Counted from the stretch's first letter, positions 47,258 to 59,083 are shown. The stretch is DNA of 64,000 nucleotides from Klebsiella sp. BIGb0138 (GCF_004342285.1 NZ_SMCV01000001.1:496001-560000); one strand, 5' to 3'. Notes: generated by a model from the sequence alone, not told the origin. Numbers and translations are program-made.

Positions 47258-48367
47258 TTATACCGCGCGGAAGGCAATCTCACCAGGAATGACTTCCCCC
47301 TGCCAGTAGAGCTGGGCCGCCACGCGCCCCGCCAGCCGACGGTAAATTTCGGTGAACTCGCTCTCCGGACGGGCGACGACGGTCGGCTTACCGTTATCCA
47401 GATCTTCACGCAGATTGATGTGCAGCGGCAGCTGGGCCAGCAGCTGAGTATGATATTGCGCCGCCAGTTTCTCCGCGCCGCCGGTGCCGAAAATCGGCTC
47501 ATGGTGGCCACAGTTGCTGCAGATATGCATACTCATGTTTTCCACGATGCCGAGGACCGGTACTTCCACTTTCTCAAACATCACGATGCCTTTTTTCGCA
47601 TCGATCAGCGCGATGTCCTGCGGCGTGGTGACCACTATCGCTCCGGTGACCGGGATATTCTGCGCCAGCGTCAGCTGAATGTCGCCGGTGCCCGGCGGCA
47701 TATCCAGCACCAGATAATCCAGATCCGGCCACAGCGTCTCCTGCAGCATCTGCAACAGCGCCTTGCTGGCCATCGGGCCACGCCACACCATCGCGTTATC
47801 GTCGGTCACCAGATAGCCGATCGAGTTCGTGGCGAGACCAAATTTGACGATCGGCGCCATGTGGGTGCCATCCGGCGAGGTCGGACGTTGATCTTCCGCC
47901 CCCAGCATGGTCGGCACCGACGGGCCGTAAATATCGGCATCGAGGATCCCCACCTTCGCCCCTTCCGCGGCCAGCGCCAGCGCGAGGTTAACCGCCGTCG
48001 ATGATTTACCGACGCCGCCTTTGCCGGAGCTGACGGCAATAATATTTTTGACGCCGTTGACGCCCGGCTGGTTTTTCACCCGCTTCAGCGTGGCGATGCT
48101 GTGCGTCAGCTTCCAGTCGATCGCCTGGGCGCCGGTGATACGCAGCAGATCGGCGCTGCACTGCTCTTTTAAGTCCTCAAAGGCGCTGTGCCAGGCGAAC
48201 GGCATCTGGATCTCGATATGCACGGTATCGTCCAGCCACGCGACGTGGTGCAGAGCTTTCAGCGCGGTGAGGTTATGCTTCAAAGTTGGGTGCTGGAAAT
48301 TAGCCAACGTTCCGGCGACCATCGCACGTAGACGTTCGGGGGATTTGGCCTGGGATTGCGAATTCAT
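47258..48367 (-). CDS. mrp: Iron-sulfur cluster carrier ATPase Mrp (ApbC)
   Basis: 369 aa, same length as E. coli Mrp. An N-terminal MIP18/FeS-assembly-type domain precedes the P-loop GKGGVGKSS (residues 115-123) with the deviant Walker A Lys, and a CxxC pair in CSNCGHHEPIFG near residue 282 that holds a bridging [4Fe-4S]. It delivers iron-sulfur clusters to apoproteins. Divergent from metG, as in E. coli. Confidence 0.95.
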   Translation of the reverse strand: MNSQSQAKSPERLRAMVAGTLANFQHPTLKHNLTALKALHHVAWLDDTVHIEIQMPFAWHSAFEDLKEQCSADLLRITGAQAIDWKLTHSIATLKRVKNQPGVNGVKNIIAVSSGKGGVGKSSTAVNLALALAAEGAKVGILDADIYGPSVPTMLGAEDQRPTSPDGTHMAPIVKFGLATNSIGYLVTDDNAMVWRGPMASKALLQMLQETLWPDLDYLVLDMPPGTGDIQLTLAQNIPVTGAIVVTTPQDIALIDAKKGIVMFEKVEVPVLGIVENMSMHICSNCGHHEPIFGTGGAEKLAAQYHTQLLAQLPLHINLREDLDNGKPTVVARPESEFTEIYRRLAGRVAAQLYWQGEVIPGEIAFRAV

Positions 48368-48520
48368 CCCGACTCCTTTGTTGTTATGAGATGCTTTCAG
48401 TAATGATTGAGTTTATCACAGCTGAGGATTATCCATATATGGTCAGCCATTTATGGCGCACCCATTACCCTTTTGGTAATATCAAAAGCCCTTTTTACAA
48501 CAGAAGATGTAATGCCCACT

Positions 48521-50554
48521 ATGACTCAAGTCGCGAAGAAAATTCTGGTAACGTGCGCCCTGCCGTACGCCAACGGCTCAATCCACCTCGGCCACATGCT
48601 GGAGCACATCCAGGCTGATATCTGGGTCCGTTACCAGCGAATGCGCGGCAACGAGGTCAACTTCATCTGCGCAGACGACGCCCACGGCACGCCTATTATG
48701 CTGAAAGCTCAGCAGCTCGGCGTCTCTCCGGAGCAGATGATTGGCGAAATGAGTCAGGAGCACCAGACCGATTTTGCTGGCTTCGACATCAGCTACGATA
48801 ACTACCACTCCACCCACAGCGAAGAGAACCGCGAGCTGTCGGAGCTTATCTACACGCGCCTGAAAGAGAACGGTTTTATCAAAAACCGCACCATCTCTCA
48901 GCTTTACGATCCGGAAAAAGGCATGTTCCTGCCGGACCGTTTCGTGAAAGGCACCTGTCCGAAGTGTAAATCGCCGGACCAGTATGGCGATAACTGTGAA
49001 GTGTGCGGCGCCACCTACAGCCCGACCGAGCTGATCGACCCGAAATCCGTGGTCTCCGGCGCGACCCCGGTGATGCGTGAATCCGAGCACTTCTTCTTCG
49101 ACCTGCCGTCGTTTAGCGAAATGCTGCAGGCGTGGACCCGCAGCGGCGCGCTGCAGGAGCAGGTGGCGAACAAAATGCAGGAGTGGTTCGAGTCCGGTCT
49201 GCAGCAGTGGGACATCTCCCGCGACGCGCCTTACTTTGGCTTTGAAATTCCCAACGCGCCGGGGAAATACTTCTACGTCTGGCTGGACGCGCCGATCGGC
49301 TACATGGGCTCCTTCAAGAACCTGTGCGACAAGCGCGGCGATAGCGAAAGCTTCGACGCCTACTGGAAGAAAGATTCCGCCGCCGAGCTGTACCACTTTA
49401 TCGGCAAAGATATCGTCTATTTCCACAGTCTGTTCTGGCCGGCGATGCTGGAAGGCAGCGGTTTCCGCAAGCCGACCAACCTGTTTGTTCACGGCTACGT
49501 GACCGTTAACGGCGCCAAGATGTCCAAATCACGCGGCACCTTTATCAAGGCCAGCACCTGGCTGAACCATTTCGATGCCGACAGCCTGCGTTACTACTAC
49601 GCCGCGAAGCTCTCTTCACGCATCGATGATATCGACCTGAACCTGGAAGATTTCATTCAGCGCGTCAACGCCGACATCGTCAACAAGGTGGTGAATCTGG
49701 CGTCGCGTAATGCGGGCTTTATCAACAAGCGTTTCGACGGCATGCTGGCGGTAGAACTGGCCGACCCGGCGCTGTACAAAACCTTTACCGATGCCGCAAC
49801 CACCATCGGCGAAGCCTGGGAAAGCCGCGAGTTCGGCAAAGCCATCCGCGAGATTATGGCGTTGGCCGATGTGGCTAACCGCTACGTCGACGAACAGGCG
49901 CCGTGGGTAGTGGCGAAACAGGAAGGCCGCGATGCCGACCTGCAGGCGATCTGCACCATGGGCCTGAATATGTTCCGCGTGCTGATGACCTGGCTGAAGC
50001 CGGTGCTGCCGGGCCTGAGCGCGCGCGCCGAAGCGTTCCTCAACTGCGAGCTGAGCTGGGACGCTATCCAGCAGCCGCTGCTGTCGCATAAGGTCAACGC
50101 CTTCAAGGCGCTGTACAACCGTATCGAAATGAAACAGGTTGAAGCGCTGGTCGACGCGTCGAAAGAAGAGGTGAAAGCCACCGCCGCGCCGGTAACCGGC
50201 CCGCTGGCGGATGACCCGATTCAGGACACCATCACCTTTGACGATTTCGCCAAAGTGGATATGCGTATCGCGCTGATTGAGAATGCCGAATTTGTCGACG
50301 GGTCGGACAAGCTGTTGCGTCTGAGCCTCGATCTGGGCGGCGAGAAGCGCAACGTCTTCTCCGGCATTCGTAGCGCCTACCCGGACCCGCAGGTGCTGAT
50401 CGGCCGTCTGACGGTGATGGTGGCCAACCTGGCGCCGCGTAAAATGCGTTTCGGCATTTCGCAAGGGATGGTGATGGCGGCAGGTCCCGGTGGGAAGGAT
50501 ATCTTCCTGTTAAGCCCGGACAGCGGCGCCCAGCCTGGCCAGCAGGTGAAATAA
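48521..50554 (+). CDS. metG: Methionyl-tRNA synthetase MetG
   Basis: 677 aa. HIGH-type motif HLGH in [12 protein letters not shown] (residues about 15-26), zinc-cysteine knuckle [23 protein letters not shown] motif near residue 330, an anticodon-binding helical domain, and a C-terminal EMAP-II-like tRNA-binding dimerisation domain. The start at 48521 matches E. coli MTQVAKK; earlier in-frame starts are not needed. Confidence 0.97.
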   Translation: MTQVAKKILVTCALPYANGSIHLGHMLEHIQADIWVRYQRMRGNEVNFICADDAHGTPIMLKAQQLGVSPEQMIGEMSQEHQTDFAGFDISYDNYHSTHSEENRELSELIYTRLKENGFIKNRTISQLYDPEKGMFLPDRFVKGTCPKCKSPDQYGDNCEVCGATYSPTELIDPKSVVSGATPVMRESEHFFFDLPSFSEMLQAWTRSGALQEQVANKMQEWFESGLQQWDISRDAPYFGFEIPNAPGKYFYVWLDAPIGYMGSFKNLCDKRGDSESFDAYWKKDSAAELYHFIGKDIVYFHSLFWPAMLEGSGFRKPTNLFVHGYVTVNGAKMSKSRGTFIKASTWLNHFDADSLRYYYAAKLSSRIDDIDLNLEDFIQRVNADIVNKVVNLASRNAGFINKRFDGMLAVELADPALYKTFTDAATTIGEAWESREFGKAIREIMALADVANRYVDEQAPWVVAKQEGRDADLQAICTMGLNMFRVLMTWLKPVLPGLSARAEAFLNCELSWDAIQQPLLSHKVNAFKALYNRIEMKQVEALVDASKEEVKATAAPVTGPLADDPIQDTITFDDFAKVDMRIALIENAEFVDGSDKLLRLSLDLGGEKRNVFSGIRSAYPDPQVLIGRLTVMVANLAPRKMRFGISQGMVMAAGPGGKDIFLLSPDSGAQPGQQVK

Positions 50555-50564
50555 TCTCCGCATC

Positions 50565-50592
50565 AAGCGCTGCTCCGGCAGCGCTTTTTCTT
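50565..50592 (+). terminator. Rho-independent terminator of metG
   Basis: AGCGCTGC TCCG GCAGCGCT, followed by a T-rich tail (TTTTCTTT). It begins 11 bases after the metG stop. Confidence 0.85.
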
Positions 50593-50721
50593 TATCTATT
50601 CATTCCGATTCTCACTCCCCTACCTTTTCTGCGCGTTGCGCGCGACGGCAATCGTGATAATAATCAATCGGCATACCGTCTGATAAACGGTACTCCACTC
50701 ATGACCAACATAAGGACTGTG

Positions 50722-51183
50722 ATGAAACTTTACCGCAAGCTGGCGGCCGCTGCGGCGGTCTCCCTGCTGGTTGTCGGCCTCTCGGGCTGCGATAACCAAA
50801 AAGAAGAGAGCAAAACCTTCATCCGCACCGCCAACGGCGTCGATCTGAGTTTTACCTACCATTACGCGGGTGACAAAGTGCTGCGTCAGGATGCGAATAA
50901 TACCATCCCCTATAAGAGCATCGGCGCCGCCAGTAAAGAACAGGCGCAGGCCTTGATCGAGCCGATGAGCAGCGTTTATCACCATGTAAAAGGTGTAGAA
51001 CAGCGCATCGATTATCAGGACAGCTATGCTCTGGAGCATCTCAGCGTTGATTTTACCCAGGCTCAGATTAGCGAACTGTGTAAGCTGCCGGGGTCGATGT
51101 TCACCAACTGCGCGCTCAAGGATATCTCGATGGCGGAGTCAGAGAAATTGCTCAAAGAGCAGGGGTTCCAGGAAGTGAAATAG
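50722..51183 (+). CDS. yehR: Lipoprotein YehR (DUF1307)
   Basis: 153 aa, same length as E. coli YehR. Signal sequence with lipobox LSGC (Cys near residue 23), then NGVDLSFTYHYAGDKVLRQ, a DUF1307 hallmark. ATG 50722 is used; 50701 adds seven residues before the leader. Function unknown. Confidence 0.9.
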   Translation: MKLYRKLAAAAAVSLLVVGLSGCDNQKEESKTFIRTANGVDLSFTYHYAGDKVLRQDANNTIPYKSIGAASKEQAQALIEPMSSVYHHVKGVEQRIDYQDSYALEHLSVDFTQAQISELCKLPGSMFTNCALKDISMAESEKLLKEQGFQEVK

Positions 51184-51196
51184 CGCGCGGAGTATT

Positions 51197-51227
51197 CCCG
51201 GGTCGCGGCGTAAACGCCTTACCCGGG
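51197..51227. repeat. REP-like intergenic hairpin between yehR and yehS
   Basis: CCCGGGT (51197-51203) pairs with ACCCGGG (51221-51227), with an inner GGCGT/ACGCC stem. The pattern (CCCGGGT...GGCGT AA ACGCC...ACCCGGGCTAC) is that of common enterobacterial intergenic palindromes. Confidence 0.6.
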
Positions 51228-51327
51228 CTACACGGGGACAAAAAAATTGCGGCTGTCGCCGCCCGGCGCGGTCGTTGCAGCCCGGCTCAGCCAGGCGCCA
51301 GCCGGGACAGTTCAACGGGCGGCAAAT

Positions 51328-51795
51328 TCAGGGCCTGGCGTGGATACGCTCGGTCAGCCCGCGGAGGAAATAGCGCAGGAACTGGTCGCCGCATTCGCGG
51401 AAATTCTTATGCTCCGGCGCGCGCATCATGGCGGTGATTTCCGGCATCGAGACGCGGAACTTCTGCTGGGTCAGGATGGCGAGAATATCTTCGGTCTTCA
51501 GAGAGAAAGCGATACGCAGCTTTTTCAGCACGATATTGTTATTCACCCGGCGCTCAACCGCCAGCGGCGGCGCGGACTCATCTTTACCGCGTTTGTCATA
51601 AATCAGGCCATTGAGGAAAAGCGACAACATAATGTCCGGGCAGCGCTGAAAGCCCTCTTCATCTTCCTTTTTCAACCACGGTACCAGCTGCTCTGCGCTG
51701 ACGACGGCTTCGCCCAGCGCAAAAATACGCACCAGGTCGTTATTGTTAGTTTTCAGGGTGTAGCGCAGGCTACGTAGGATATCGTTACTGATCAT
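51328..51795 (-). CDS. yehS: DUF1456 protein YehS
   Basis: 155 aa (E. coli 156). Two repeated DUF1456 halves starting NDILRSLRYTLKTNNNDLVRIF and NNIVLKKLRIAFSLKTEDILAIL. Function unknown. It lies next to btsR on the same strand as in E. coli. Confidence 0.92.
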   Translation of the reverse strand: MISNDILRSLRYTLKTNNNDLVRIFALGEAVVSAEQLVPWLKKEDEEGFQRCPDIMLSLFLNGLIYDKRGKDESAPPLAVERRVNNNIVLKKLRIAFSLKTEDILAILTQQKFRVSMPEITAMMRAPEHKNFRECGDQFLRYFLRGLTERIHARP

Positions 51796-51848
51796 AATGC
51801 CTTCATGATGAAAAATGCTGGCGCTAAGTCTATCACGATTCCGCCGTT

Positions 51849-52568
51849 TTACAGACCAATCGCCTCTTTCAGACTTTTTAAGTAACGACGGCTGACCGGC
51901 ACCGTTTGTCCGGCCCGCATCAGCAGTTCCGCCTGGCCGTTTTCTTCGAGACGAATCTCTTTCAGGTGCGCCATATTCACCAGATACTGGCGGTGGCAGC
52001 GCAGCAGCGGCGTCCGGCTTTCGAGGGTGCGCAGGGTTAGTTCGGTGAATCCTTCCTTCCCTTCGCGATCGGTGACGTAAATCCCGCTCATCCGGCTGCT
52101 GACAAAGGCCACATCCTCCATCTGCAGCAGCCAGATGCGGCTATGGCCGGTACAGGGAATATATTTCAGCGCCTGCTGGGTATCGTCGAGCAGCGAGATA
52201 TCCTGCAGGCTGCGCTCCTGGCGCAGGCGCGCCAGGGTTTTCTCCAGCCGCTTTGCTTCAATCGGTTTCAGCAAATAATCAAAGGCATGCTCTTCGAAGG
52301 CCTTCACCGCATACTCATCGAAAGCGGTGAGAAACACGATGTAAGGCCGATGTTCAGGATCGAGCATCCCGACCATTTCCAGCCCGCTGATGCGCGGCAT
52401 CTGGATGTCGAGAAACAGCACGTCGGGGCGCAGCTTATGCACCGCGCCGATGGCTTCCACCGCGTTGGCGCATTCACCGACGATTTCGATGTCGCTGGCT
52501 GACTCCAGCAAAACCCGCAAATTTTCTCGTGCCAGCGGTTCATCATCAACTATCAACACTTTTAACAC
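51849..52568 (-). CDS. btsR: Response regulator BtsR (YehT), LytTR family
   Basis: 239 aa from the GTG at 52568, matching E. coli. The receiver domain has Asp54 in FLDIQMPR and the C-terminal LytTR DNA-binding domain [15 protein letters not shown]...[16 protein letters not shown]. Together with BtsS it activates btsT (pyruvate transport) in E. coli. The GTG start overlaps the btsS stop by 7 bases. A longer frame reaches 52613 but its first 15 residues are in btsS. Confidence 0.95.
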   Translation of the reverse strand: MLKVLIVDDEPLARENLRVLLESASDIEIVGECANAVEAIGAVHKLRPDVLFLDIQMPRISGLEMVGMLDPEHRPYIVFLTAFDEYAVKAFEEHAFDYLLKPIEAKRLEKTLARLRQERSLQDISLLDDTQQALKYIPCTGHSRIWLLQMEDVAFVSSRMSGIYVTDREGKEGFTELTLRTLESRTPLLRCHRQYLVNMAHLKEIRLEENGQAELLMRAGQTVPVSRRYLKSLKEAIGL

Positions 52569-54250
52569 GCATTCTCCTCCAGAGGCAGTCGCAGCGTGAC
52601 GCGGGTAAAGCACTCCGCCTCACAGGTGACGGTAATGCCGCAGTCGGCGCCGAAGCGCGCCCGTAAACGCCTGTCCACCAGGCTCATTCCCAGCCCGCTG
52701 GCGTTGGGATTGTCCTGGTACAGTCCGGCATTATCTTCGATATCTAACTGCAGCCAGCGCTGGTGCTGGCTGGCGCGAATGGTAATTTCCCCCACGCCGA
52801 GATGCTGCGAGGTGCCGTGCTTAATCGCATTTTCCACAATCGGTTGCAGGGTAAACGCCGGCAGCTGATGGTGGGCCAGCGCGTCGGGCACCAGCATCTG
52901 AATTTGCAGATTGGCCTGGAAACGCGCTTTCTCAATCTGCAGATAGGCGTTCACATGTTCAATCTCATCCGCCAGGGTGACAATCTCCGACGGCCGTTTC
53001 AGGTTCTTACGGAAGAACGTCGACAGGTACTGCACCAGCTGCCCGGCCTGATCGCTGTCGCGGCGAATCACCGCTTTCAGGGTATTTAAGGCATTAAACA
53101 GGAAATGGGGGTTCACCTGGGCGTGCAGCAGTTTAATCTCCGACTGGGTCAGCAGCGCCTTTTGCCGCTCGTACTGCCCGGCGAGAATTTGCGCCGACAG
53201 CAGCTGGGCAATCCCCTCCCCCAGCGTGCGGTTGATAGAACTGAACAGGCGATTTTTGGCTTCATATAACTTAATGGTGCCGATGACCCGCTGGTTCTCG
53301 CCGCGCAGCGGGATCACCAGCGTCGACCCCAGCTTACAGTTGGGGTGAATCGAGCAGCGGTAAGGCACTTCATTACCGTCGGCGTAGACCACCTCCCCGC
53401 TATCAATCGCCTTTTGCGTATAGGACGAGGAGATCGGTTTGCCGGGCAGATGATGATCGTCGCCGATCCCGGTAAACGCTAACAGCTTGTTGCGGTCGGT
53501 TATCGCCACCGCGCCAATGTCCAGTTCCTGAATCAGAACCTGCGCCACCTTCATGCTGTTCTCTTCGTTAAACCCCTGGCGCAGGATCCCCTCCGTCGAA
53601 GCCGCAACCTTAAGCGCGGTGGCGGAAAAGGCCGAGGTGTATTTCTCGAACATCGCCCGCTTATCCAGCAGGATGCGCATAAACAGCGCCGCGCCGACGG
53701 TATTGGTCACCATCATCGGCGCGGCGATGCTTTGCACCAGGTGCAGCGCGTCGGCAAACGGGCGGGCGATCAGCAGAATAATCATCATCTGCACCAGCTC
53801 GGCAAAGAAGGTAATCGCGCCGGCGGTGAGCGGGCTGAAGACTTTATCCGGCCGTCCGCGCTTCACCAGCACGCTGTGCACCAGACCGCCAAGCAGCCCT
53901 TCGACAATTGTGGAAACCATGCAGCTTAATGCCGTCATGCCGCCGAGGGAGTAGCGATGCAGCCCGCCGGTGAGCCCCACCAGGCCGCCCACCACCGGGC
54001 CACCGAGCAGGCCGCCCATCACCGCGCCGATGGCGCGGGTATTGGCGATCGAGTCTTCGATATGCAGACCAAAGTAGGTCCCCATAATGCAGAAAATGGA
54101 GAAAGTGACATAGCACAGCAGCTTGTGCGGCAGGCGGACGGTGACCTGCATTAAGGGGATGAACAGCCGCGTCTTGCTCATCAGCCACGCGATGACCAAA
54201 AACACGCACATCTGCTGAAGCAGCAGCAACACCAGATCGAACTCGTACAT
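52562..54250 (-). CDS. btsS: Pyruvate-sensing histidine kinase BtsS (YehU)
   Basis: 562 aa (E. coli 561). N-terminal multi-pass LytS/YehU membrane domain ([19 protein letters not shown]...), a GAF-like domain, and the HisKA_7TM/His_kinase region [16 protein letters not shown] with C-terminal ATPase. ATG 54250 matches E. coli; a 45-codon extension to 54385 is not conserved. High-affinity pyruvate sensor in E. coli. Confidence 0.95.
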   Translation of the reverse strand: MYEFDLVLLLLQQMCVFLVIAWLMSKTRLFIPLMQVTVRLPHKLLCYVTFSIFCIMGTYFGLHIEDSIANTRAIGAVMGGLLGGPVVGGLVGLTGGLHRYSLGGMTALSCMVSTIVEGLLGGLVHSVLVKRGRPDKVFSPLTAGAITFFAELVQMMIILLIARPFADALHLVQSIAAPMMVTNTVGAALFMRILLDKRAMFEKYTSAFSATALKVAASTEGILRQGFNEENSMKVAQVLIQELDIGAVAITDRNKLLAFTGIGDDHHLPGKPISSSYTQKAIDSGEVVYADGNEVPYRCSIHPNCKLGSTLVIPLRGENQRVIGTIKLYEAKNRLFSSINRTLGEGIAQLLSAQILAGQYERQKALLTQSEIKLLHAQVNPHFLFNALNTLKAVIRRDSDQAGQLVQYLSTFFRKNLKRPSEIVTLADEIEHVNAYLQIEKARFQANLQIQMLVPDALAHHQLPAFTLQPIVENAIKHGTSQHLGVGEITIRASQHQRWLQLDIEDNAGLYQDNPNASGLGMSLVDRRLRARFGADCGITVTCEAECFTRVTLRLPLEENAC

Positions 54251-54460
54251 ACCCGCAGACCACGCTTCACTCGAAAGCGCGTAACATACACTGCCGGGTC
54301 CAAACTTTCTTTGAAGCACTACAAGAAAATCGCAAATGATGGTCACGATCACATTTATTGCCTGCGTCCCGGCGCCGTAAAGCACAAAAAACGAGCAAAT
54401 ATTTTACCTTCGGCAAACAGCTTCTACAGTTATAAGGGGAGCATCTGCGGGAGGGGATAA

Positions 54461-55192
54461 ATGGCGCTTTATACGATTGGTGAAGTGGCTCAGCTCTGTG
54501 ACATCAATCCCGTAACGTTACGCGCCTGGCAACGGCGCTATGGGCTACTCAAACCTCAGCGCACCGACGGCGGCCACCGTCTGTTTAACGAGCAGGAAAT
54601 CGACCGCATCCGCGAAATTAAACGCTGGATTGATTCCGGGGTTCAGGTCAGTAAAGTCAAAACGCTGCTCAACGACGACGATCGTCAGGAGGAAGGCGGC
54701 TGGCGGGAACAGCAGGAGATCCTGCTGGGCTATCTCCACGACGGCAGCTACCATCGTTTACGCCTGTGGATCAAAGAGCGCAACCATAGTTACTCCGCGC
54801 AAACCCTGGTCAATCATCTGTTTGTTCCCCTGCGCCATCGCCTGCTCAGCCCTCAGCCGACGCTTATCGCGCTGCGCAGCATCCTCGACGGGATCCTCAT
54901 CAGCCATATTGCGCACAGCCTCGCCAGCGCCTGGAAACGCCCGGGCAGCCACGCGCTGGTGGTCGGCTGGAACGTCAACGATACCACGCGGCTCTGGCTG
55001 GAAGGCTGGATTGCCTGTGAACAGGGCTGGCGGGTGGATATCCTCCCCCACTCGCTGGCGCAGATTCGCCCCGATCTTTTTCCCGACAGCACCCTGCTGG
55101 TATGGTGCGGTGAAAACCCTGGCCCGGCTCAGCAGGAGCAGCTGCAGGCCTGGCAGCAGCAGGGGCAGGTGATCTGGCTAAATAGCAATTAA
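54461..55192 (+). CDS. mlrA: MerR-family regulator MlrA (YehV)
   Basis: 243 aa, same as E. coli. N-terminal MerR HTH (YTIGEVAQLCDINPVTLRAWQRRYGLLKPQRTDGGHR), a middle region and a C-terminal cobalamin-binding-like domain without recognisable cofactor His. MlrA activates csgD and so curli/biofilm in E. coli, with RpoS and c-di-GMP input. It faces btsS. Confidence 0.94.
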   Translation: MALYTIGEVAQLCDINPVTLRAWQRRYGLLKPQRTDGGHRLFNEQEIDRIREIKRWIDSGVQVSKVKTLLNDDDRQEEGGWREQQEILLGYLHDGSYHRLRLWIKERNHSYSAQTLVNHLFVPLRHRLLSPQPTLIALRSILDGILISHIAHSLASAWKRPGSHALVVGWNVNDTTRLWLEGWIACEQGWRVDILPHSLAQIRPDLFPDSTLLVWCGENPGPAQQEQLQAWQQQGQVIWLNSN

Positions 55193-55251
55193 TGTTTCAT
55201 TAACACCTGAGCTTCACCGTATAATCCCTGCGTTAACATCAGGAGCCTATT

Positions 55252-55365
55252 ATGAAGCCAGCGAAAATCGCGGTGATTACCCTTTTCTTATTTATGGCCA
55301 TCGGTGGGATTAGCGGCGTGATGCTGGCCGGTTATTCCTTCATTGTTCGCGGCGGTGTCGGCTGA
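55252..55365 (+). CDS. yohO: Small membrane protein YohO
   Basis: 37 aa, [20 protein letters not shown] at the N terminus and one transmembrane segment. It matches E. coli YohO (35 aa) in position between mlrA and yehW and in sequence. AGGAGCCT precedes the ATG. Its last 26 bases overlap the convergent yehW end. Function unknown. Confidence 0.88.
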   Translation: MKPAKIAVITLFLFMAIGGISGVMLAGYSFIVRGGVG

Positions 55366-56077
55366 TCCACTGGTTCAGCCGTTCAAACCCGCGATCGACG
55401 ATAATCGCCGCCAGCGCCACCAGCAGCGCCCCTTGCAGCACATAGGCGGTGTTGAATCCGCTCAGGCCGATCACAATCGGCGTGCCGAGCGTGTTAGCTC
55501 CCACCGTTGAAGCAATGGTCGCGGTGCCGATATTGACGATCGTCGAAGTCCGAATGCCGGCCAGCATCACCGGTGCGGCCAGCGGCAGTTCCACTTTGAC
55601 CAACCTCTGCCAGTCAGTCATCCCCATTCCCTGGGCGATACTCAGCACGCCTGGCGGTACCTCGCTCAGCCCGGCCAGCGTCCCCTGCAGTACCGGCAGC
55701 ACCCCGTAGAGCGCCAGCGCGATCAGCGCGGGCTGCCAGCCAAATCCCATGACCGGTACGGCAATCGCCAGCACCGCCACCGGCGGAAAGGTTTGCCCCA
55801 TCGCGGCAATGGTCTCCACCAGCGGACGAAACTCACGGCCTGCGGGACGCGTCACCGCGACTCCGGCGCCCACGCCAACCACCGTCGCCGCCAGGCTGGA
55901 AAGCCCTACCAGCCAGCAGTGGGCGAGAGTCAGCGAAAGAAAGCTTTCCTGCTGATAGACCGGGCGCGGCAGTTCGGGAAACAGGGCGCTGAAGAGCGGC
56001 GCGCTGTACGGCAGCGCCAGCAGGATGGCGATAAACAGCGCCAGCAGCCACAGCAGCGGATCACGCAGTACTCTCAC
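55340..56077 (-). CDS. yehW: Betaine-type ABC permease YehW
   Basis: 245 aa inner-membrane permease of the OpuC/YehY type, with EAA-like [27 protein letters not shown]. Start is GTG 56077 ([12 protein letters not shown], matching E. coli MKMLRDPLFWLI), overlapping yehX by 17 bases. Part of YehZYXW, a low-affinity glycine-betaine importer under RpoS control in E. coli. Confidence 0.93.
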   Translation of the reverse strand: MRVLRDPLLWLLALFIAILLALPYSAPLFSALFPELPRPVYQQESFLSLTLAHCWLVGLSSLAATVVGVGAGVAVTRPAGREFRPLVETIAAMGQTFPPVAVLAIAVPVMGFGWQPALIALALYGVLPVLQGTLAGLSEVPPGVLSIAQGMGMTDWQRLVKVELPLAAPVMLAGIRTSTIVNIGTATIASTVGANTLGTPIVIGLSGFNTAYVLQGALLVALAAIIVDRGFERLNQWISRHRREQ

Positions 56078-57008
56078 GCCGGACCTCCTCGCCCAACAGG
56101 TCGGCAAAATGCAGCGTCCCGCACGCTTCCCCCTGTTCATCCACCACCGGCAGCACTTCACGACGCTGGGCGACAAACTGCGATAGCGCCTCGCGCAGGG
56201 TCATCGCCACGTTTAAGCTATCCCCGGCCAGCCGTTCGTCGCGGCGCAGATAGTCCCCGACGCCGCGCAGCGACAACAGCCGGACGCCCAGCTCGCTGCG
56301 GCCAAAGAAGGTCTGGACAAAGCCGTTGGCGGGTTCGAGCAGCATCTGCAGCGGCGCTCCCTGCTGCACCACCTCGCCGCCGTCCATCAGCACCAGATGG
56401 TCGGCCAGCCGCAGCGCTTCATCAATATCATGGGTCACCAGCACGATGGTGCGCCCCAGCAGACGATGGATGCGGATCATCTCCTGCTGCAATGCTTCGC
56501 GGGTAACCGGGTCAAGGGCGCCGAACGGTTCGTCCATCAGCAGCACCTCCGGGTTTGCCGCCAGCGCCCGCGCCACCCCGACGCGCTGCTGCTGGCCGCC
56601 GGAAAGCTGGTGCGGATAGCGCGCCCGCAGCGTCGGTTCCAGCCCCAGCAGCGCCATCAGCTCATCAACGCGCGCGTCGATTTTCTGCCGGGGCCACTTT
56701 TGCAGCTGCGGGACGGTGGCGATATTCTGCGCCACCGTCCAGTGCGGAAACAGGCCAATGGACTGAATGGCATACCCCATCCGCCGTCGCAGAGCCAGCA
56801 CCGGCTGCTGGCGAATATCCTGCCCGGCGAAACGGATCGTGCCGCCGTCATGCTCGACCAGCCGGTTGATCATCTTCAGCGTGGTCGATTTGCCCGAACC
56901 GGAAGTGCCGATAAGGACCGAGAATGCCCCCTCACGCAGGTGCAGGTTGAGATTTTTCACCGCCGGTAAGCCGGCAAAAGATTTAGTGACGCCGTCAAAT
57001 TCAATCAC
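56061..57008 (-). CDS. yehX: ABC transporter ATPase YehX
   Basis: 315 aa. Walker [10 protein letters not shown] (residues about 35-43), signature [15 protein letters not shown], Walker [13 protein letters not shown], and a C-terminal CBS domain pair. Energises the YehZYXW importer. Overlaps yehY by 8 bases and yehW by 17. Confidence 0.94.
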   Translation of the reverse strand: MIEFDGVTKSFAGLPAVKNLNLHLREGAFSVLIGTSGSGKSTTLKMINRLVEHDGGTIRFAGQDIRQQPVLALRRRMGYAIQSIGLFPHWTVAQNIATVPQLQKWPRQKIDARVDELMALLGLEPTLRARYPHQLSGGQQQRVGVARALAANPEVLLMDEPFGALDPVTREALQQEMIRIHRLLGRTIVLVTHDIDEALRLADHLVLMDGGEVVQQGAPLQMLLEPANGFVQTFFGRSELGVRLLSLRGVGDYLRRDERLAGDSLNVAMTLREALSQFVAQRREVLPVVDEQGEACGTLHFADLLGEEVRRESTA

Positions 57009-58158
57009 CCGCCTCTCCTTTCAGGAATGCGCTCCAGAGCGCAAACAGCGCATCGATCGCCACCGCAAGCGCAATCGTGGGGATCACCCCAAGCAGCACC
57101 AGATCCAGCGCGCTGCTTAACAGCCCCTGGAATACCAGCGCGCCAAATCCCCCGGCGCCGATCAAGGCCGCCACCACCGCCATGCCGACGGTTTGCACGC
57201 TCACCACCCGCAGACTGCGCAGCAGGACCGGCAGCGCCAGCGGCAGCTGCACGTTGTAGAACCGCTGAGCGCCGCTCATCCCCATTGCCGCCGCGCTCTC
57301 CAGCGCTTCACGCGGCACCTGCTGCAGCCCGGTCACCACCCCGCGCACCAGCGGCAGCAGGGCATACAGCACCAGCGCAATGAGCGCTGGCGTCATCCCG
57401 GTACCGGACACGCCGATCGCCGCCAGCTCGGGAAAATGGCGGGCGAGGCCGGCCAGCGGCGCGATCAGCAGACCAAAGAGCGCGACCGAGGGGATGGTTT
57501 GAATAATATTGAGAAAGGTAAACACCGGCGCCTGCCAGCGCGGCCGGCGCCAGAGACCGATGCCCACCGGCAGGCCGATCAGCAGCCCCGGCAGCAGCGT
57601 GCCGAACAGCAGGATCACATGCTGGCGCAGGGCGTCATCGAACACCTCCTGACGGTTGGCGTACTCTTTCAACAGCGAGAGCTGATCCAGCGCGCCGGTC
57701 GCTAATAGCGCGCACGGAAGCAGCCAGATCTGCGCATTGAGCAGCCAGCGCCAGAGCGCCCGCGGCGTCAGGCGGCGGATAGCATCGCTGGCCATCAGCA
57801 GACACAGCGCCAGCGCCAGCCACAGGCCGCTCCCCGGCGAGGTACGCGCCAGCGGAGAACCGCTTTGCGCCAGCTGTACCGCCGCCTGCCCTGCCCCCCA
57901 GAACAACAGCGCCAGCAGCACATCGGCGCACAGGAAGGTCAGCAGCAGCGGCAGGCGACCGGGGCGCCAGCTGAGGATCAGCAGCAGTAGCGCCCCGCCG
58001 GCCTGCGCCGCCGTCAGCCACGGCCAGACCTGCCAAAGCCAGCGCCCTTCTCCGGACAGCAGGCGATTAGGCGCATAGTTGACGAAGGGTAACGCCACCA
58101 CCAGCAGCAGTAAGCAGGCCAGCAGTAGCGATACGCGGTTATAACAACGAATAGCCAC
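57001..58158 (-). CDS. yehY: Betaine-type ABC permease YehY
   Basis: 385 aa, same as E. coli. Extended N-terminal membrane part before the core with the EAA loop [26 protein letters not shown]. The second permease of the YehZYXW system. Seven bases after the yehZ stop. Confidence 0.94.
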   Translation of the reverse strand: MAIRCYNRVSLLLACLLLLVVALPFVNYAPNRLLSGEGRWLWQVWPWLTAAQAGGALLLLILSWRPGRLPLLLTFLCADVLLALLFWGAGQAAVQLAQSGSPLARTSPGSGLWLALALCLLMASDAIRRLTPRALWRWLLNAQIWLLPCALLATGALDQLSLLKEYANRQEVFDDALRQHVILLFGTLLPGLLIGLPVGIGLWRRPRWQAPVFTFLNIIQTIPSVALFGLLIAPLAGLARHFPELAAIGVSGTGMTPALIALVLYALLPLVRGVVTGLQQVPREALESAAAMGMSGAQRFYNVQLPLALPVLLRSLRVVSVQTVGMAVVAALIGAGGFGALVFQGLLSSALDLVLLGVIPTIALAVAIDALFALWSAFLKGEAGD

Positions 58159-58165
58159 GGATAAT

Positions 58166-59083
58166 CTACTTCAACAGCCCTTTTTGCTGCAGATAATCTG
58201 CGGCAACTTTTTTCGCATCCAGCCCTTCCACCGCAATACTGGCATTCAGCTGTTGCAGCGTTTTTTCATCGAGGCTGGCGAAGACCGGCTGCAGCCACTG
58301 CGCCATCTGCGGGTAGGCTTTCAGCACCGCCTCGCGCACCACCGGCGTCGGGGCGTAAATCGGCTGTACGCCCTGCGGATCGCTGAGCGTTTGCAGCCCC
58401 AGCGCCGCCACCGGCCCGTCGGTACCGTAGGCCATCGCCGCGTTGACGCCGGACGTTTGCTGCGCCGCCGCCTTGATGGTCACCGCCGTATCGCCGCCCG
58501 CCAGCGACAGCAGCTGGCTTTGATTCAGCTTGAAGTTGTAAGCCTTTTCAAAGGCCGGTAGCGCATCCGGGCGTTCGATAAATTCGGCGGAGGCCGCGAG
58601 CTTGAAGGTGCCGCCGTTTTGCAGATAGCGGCTAAGATCGGCCAGCGAAGTCAGATGATTTTTTTCCGCCAGATCCTGACGCACGGCAATGGTCCAGGTA
58701 TTGTTGGCCGGGGCGGGCGTCAGCCAGATAAGCTGATTCTTTTCGGCATCCAGCTTTTTGACCTTCTCATACCCCTGCTGCGCGTTTTTCCATGCCGGAT
58801 CGTTCTCCTCTTTAAAGAAGAAAGCGCCGTTGCCGGTATATTCCGGATAGATGTCGAGTTCACCCGCCGTAATCGCCCCGCGCACCACCGGCGTGGTGCC
58901 CAGCTGGACCTTGTTGACGGTTTTCACCCCGTGACTCTCCAGCACCTGCAAAATAATATTGCCCAGCAGCGCCCCTTCAGTATCGATTTTTGAGCCCACT
59001 TTTACCGGCTCCGCCGCCTGCAGCGGCAGGCTTACCAGGGCAGCCAGCGCCAGCGCCCCGGTCAATTTTGTCGCAATCATCAT
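58166..59083 (-). CDS. yehZ: Periplasmic glycine-betaine-type binding protein YehZ (OsmF)
   Basis: 305 aa with signal peptide (to about residue 23, LPLQAAEP). OpuAC-like: [26 protein letters not shown]...[15 protein letters not shown]. First gene of the yehZYXW operon. In E. coli its expression is RpoS-dependent and rises with osmotic stress. Confidence 0.94.
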   Translation of the reverse strand: MMIATKLTGALALAALVSLPLQAAEPVKVGSKIDTEGALLGNIILQVLESHGVKTVNKVQLGTTPVVRGAITAGELDIYPEYTGNGAFFFKEENDPAWKNAQQGYEKVKKLDAEKNQLIWLTPAPANNTWTIAVRQDLAEKNHLTSLADLSRYLQNGGTFKLAASAEFIERPDALPAFEKAYNFKLNQSQLLSLAGGDTAVTIKAAAQQTSGVNAAMAYGTDGPVAALGLQTLSDPQGVQPIYAPTPVVREAVLKAYPQMAQWLQPVFASLDEKTLQQLNASIAVEGLDAKKVAADYLQQKGLLK

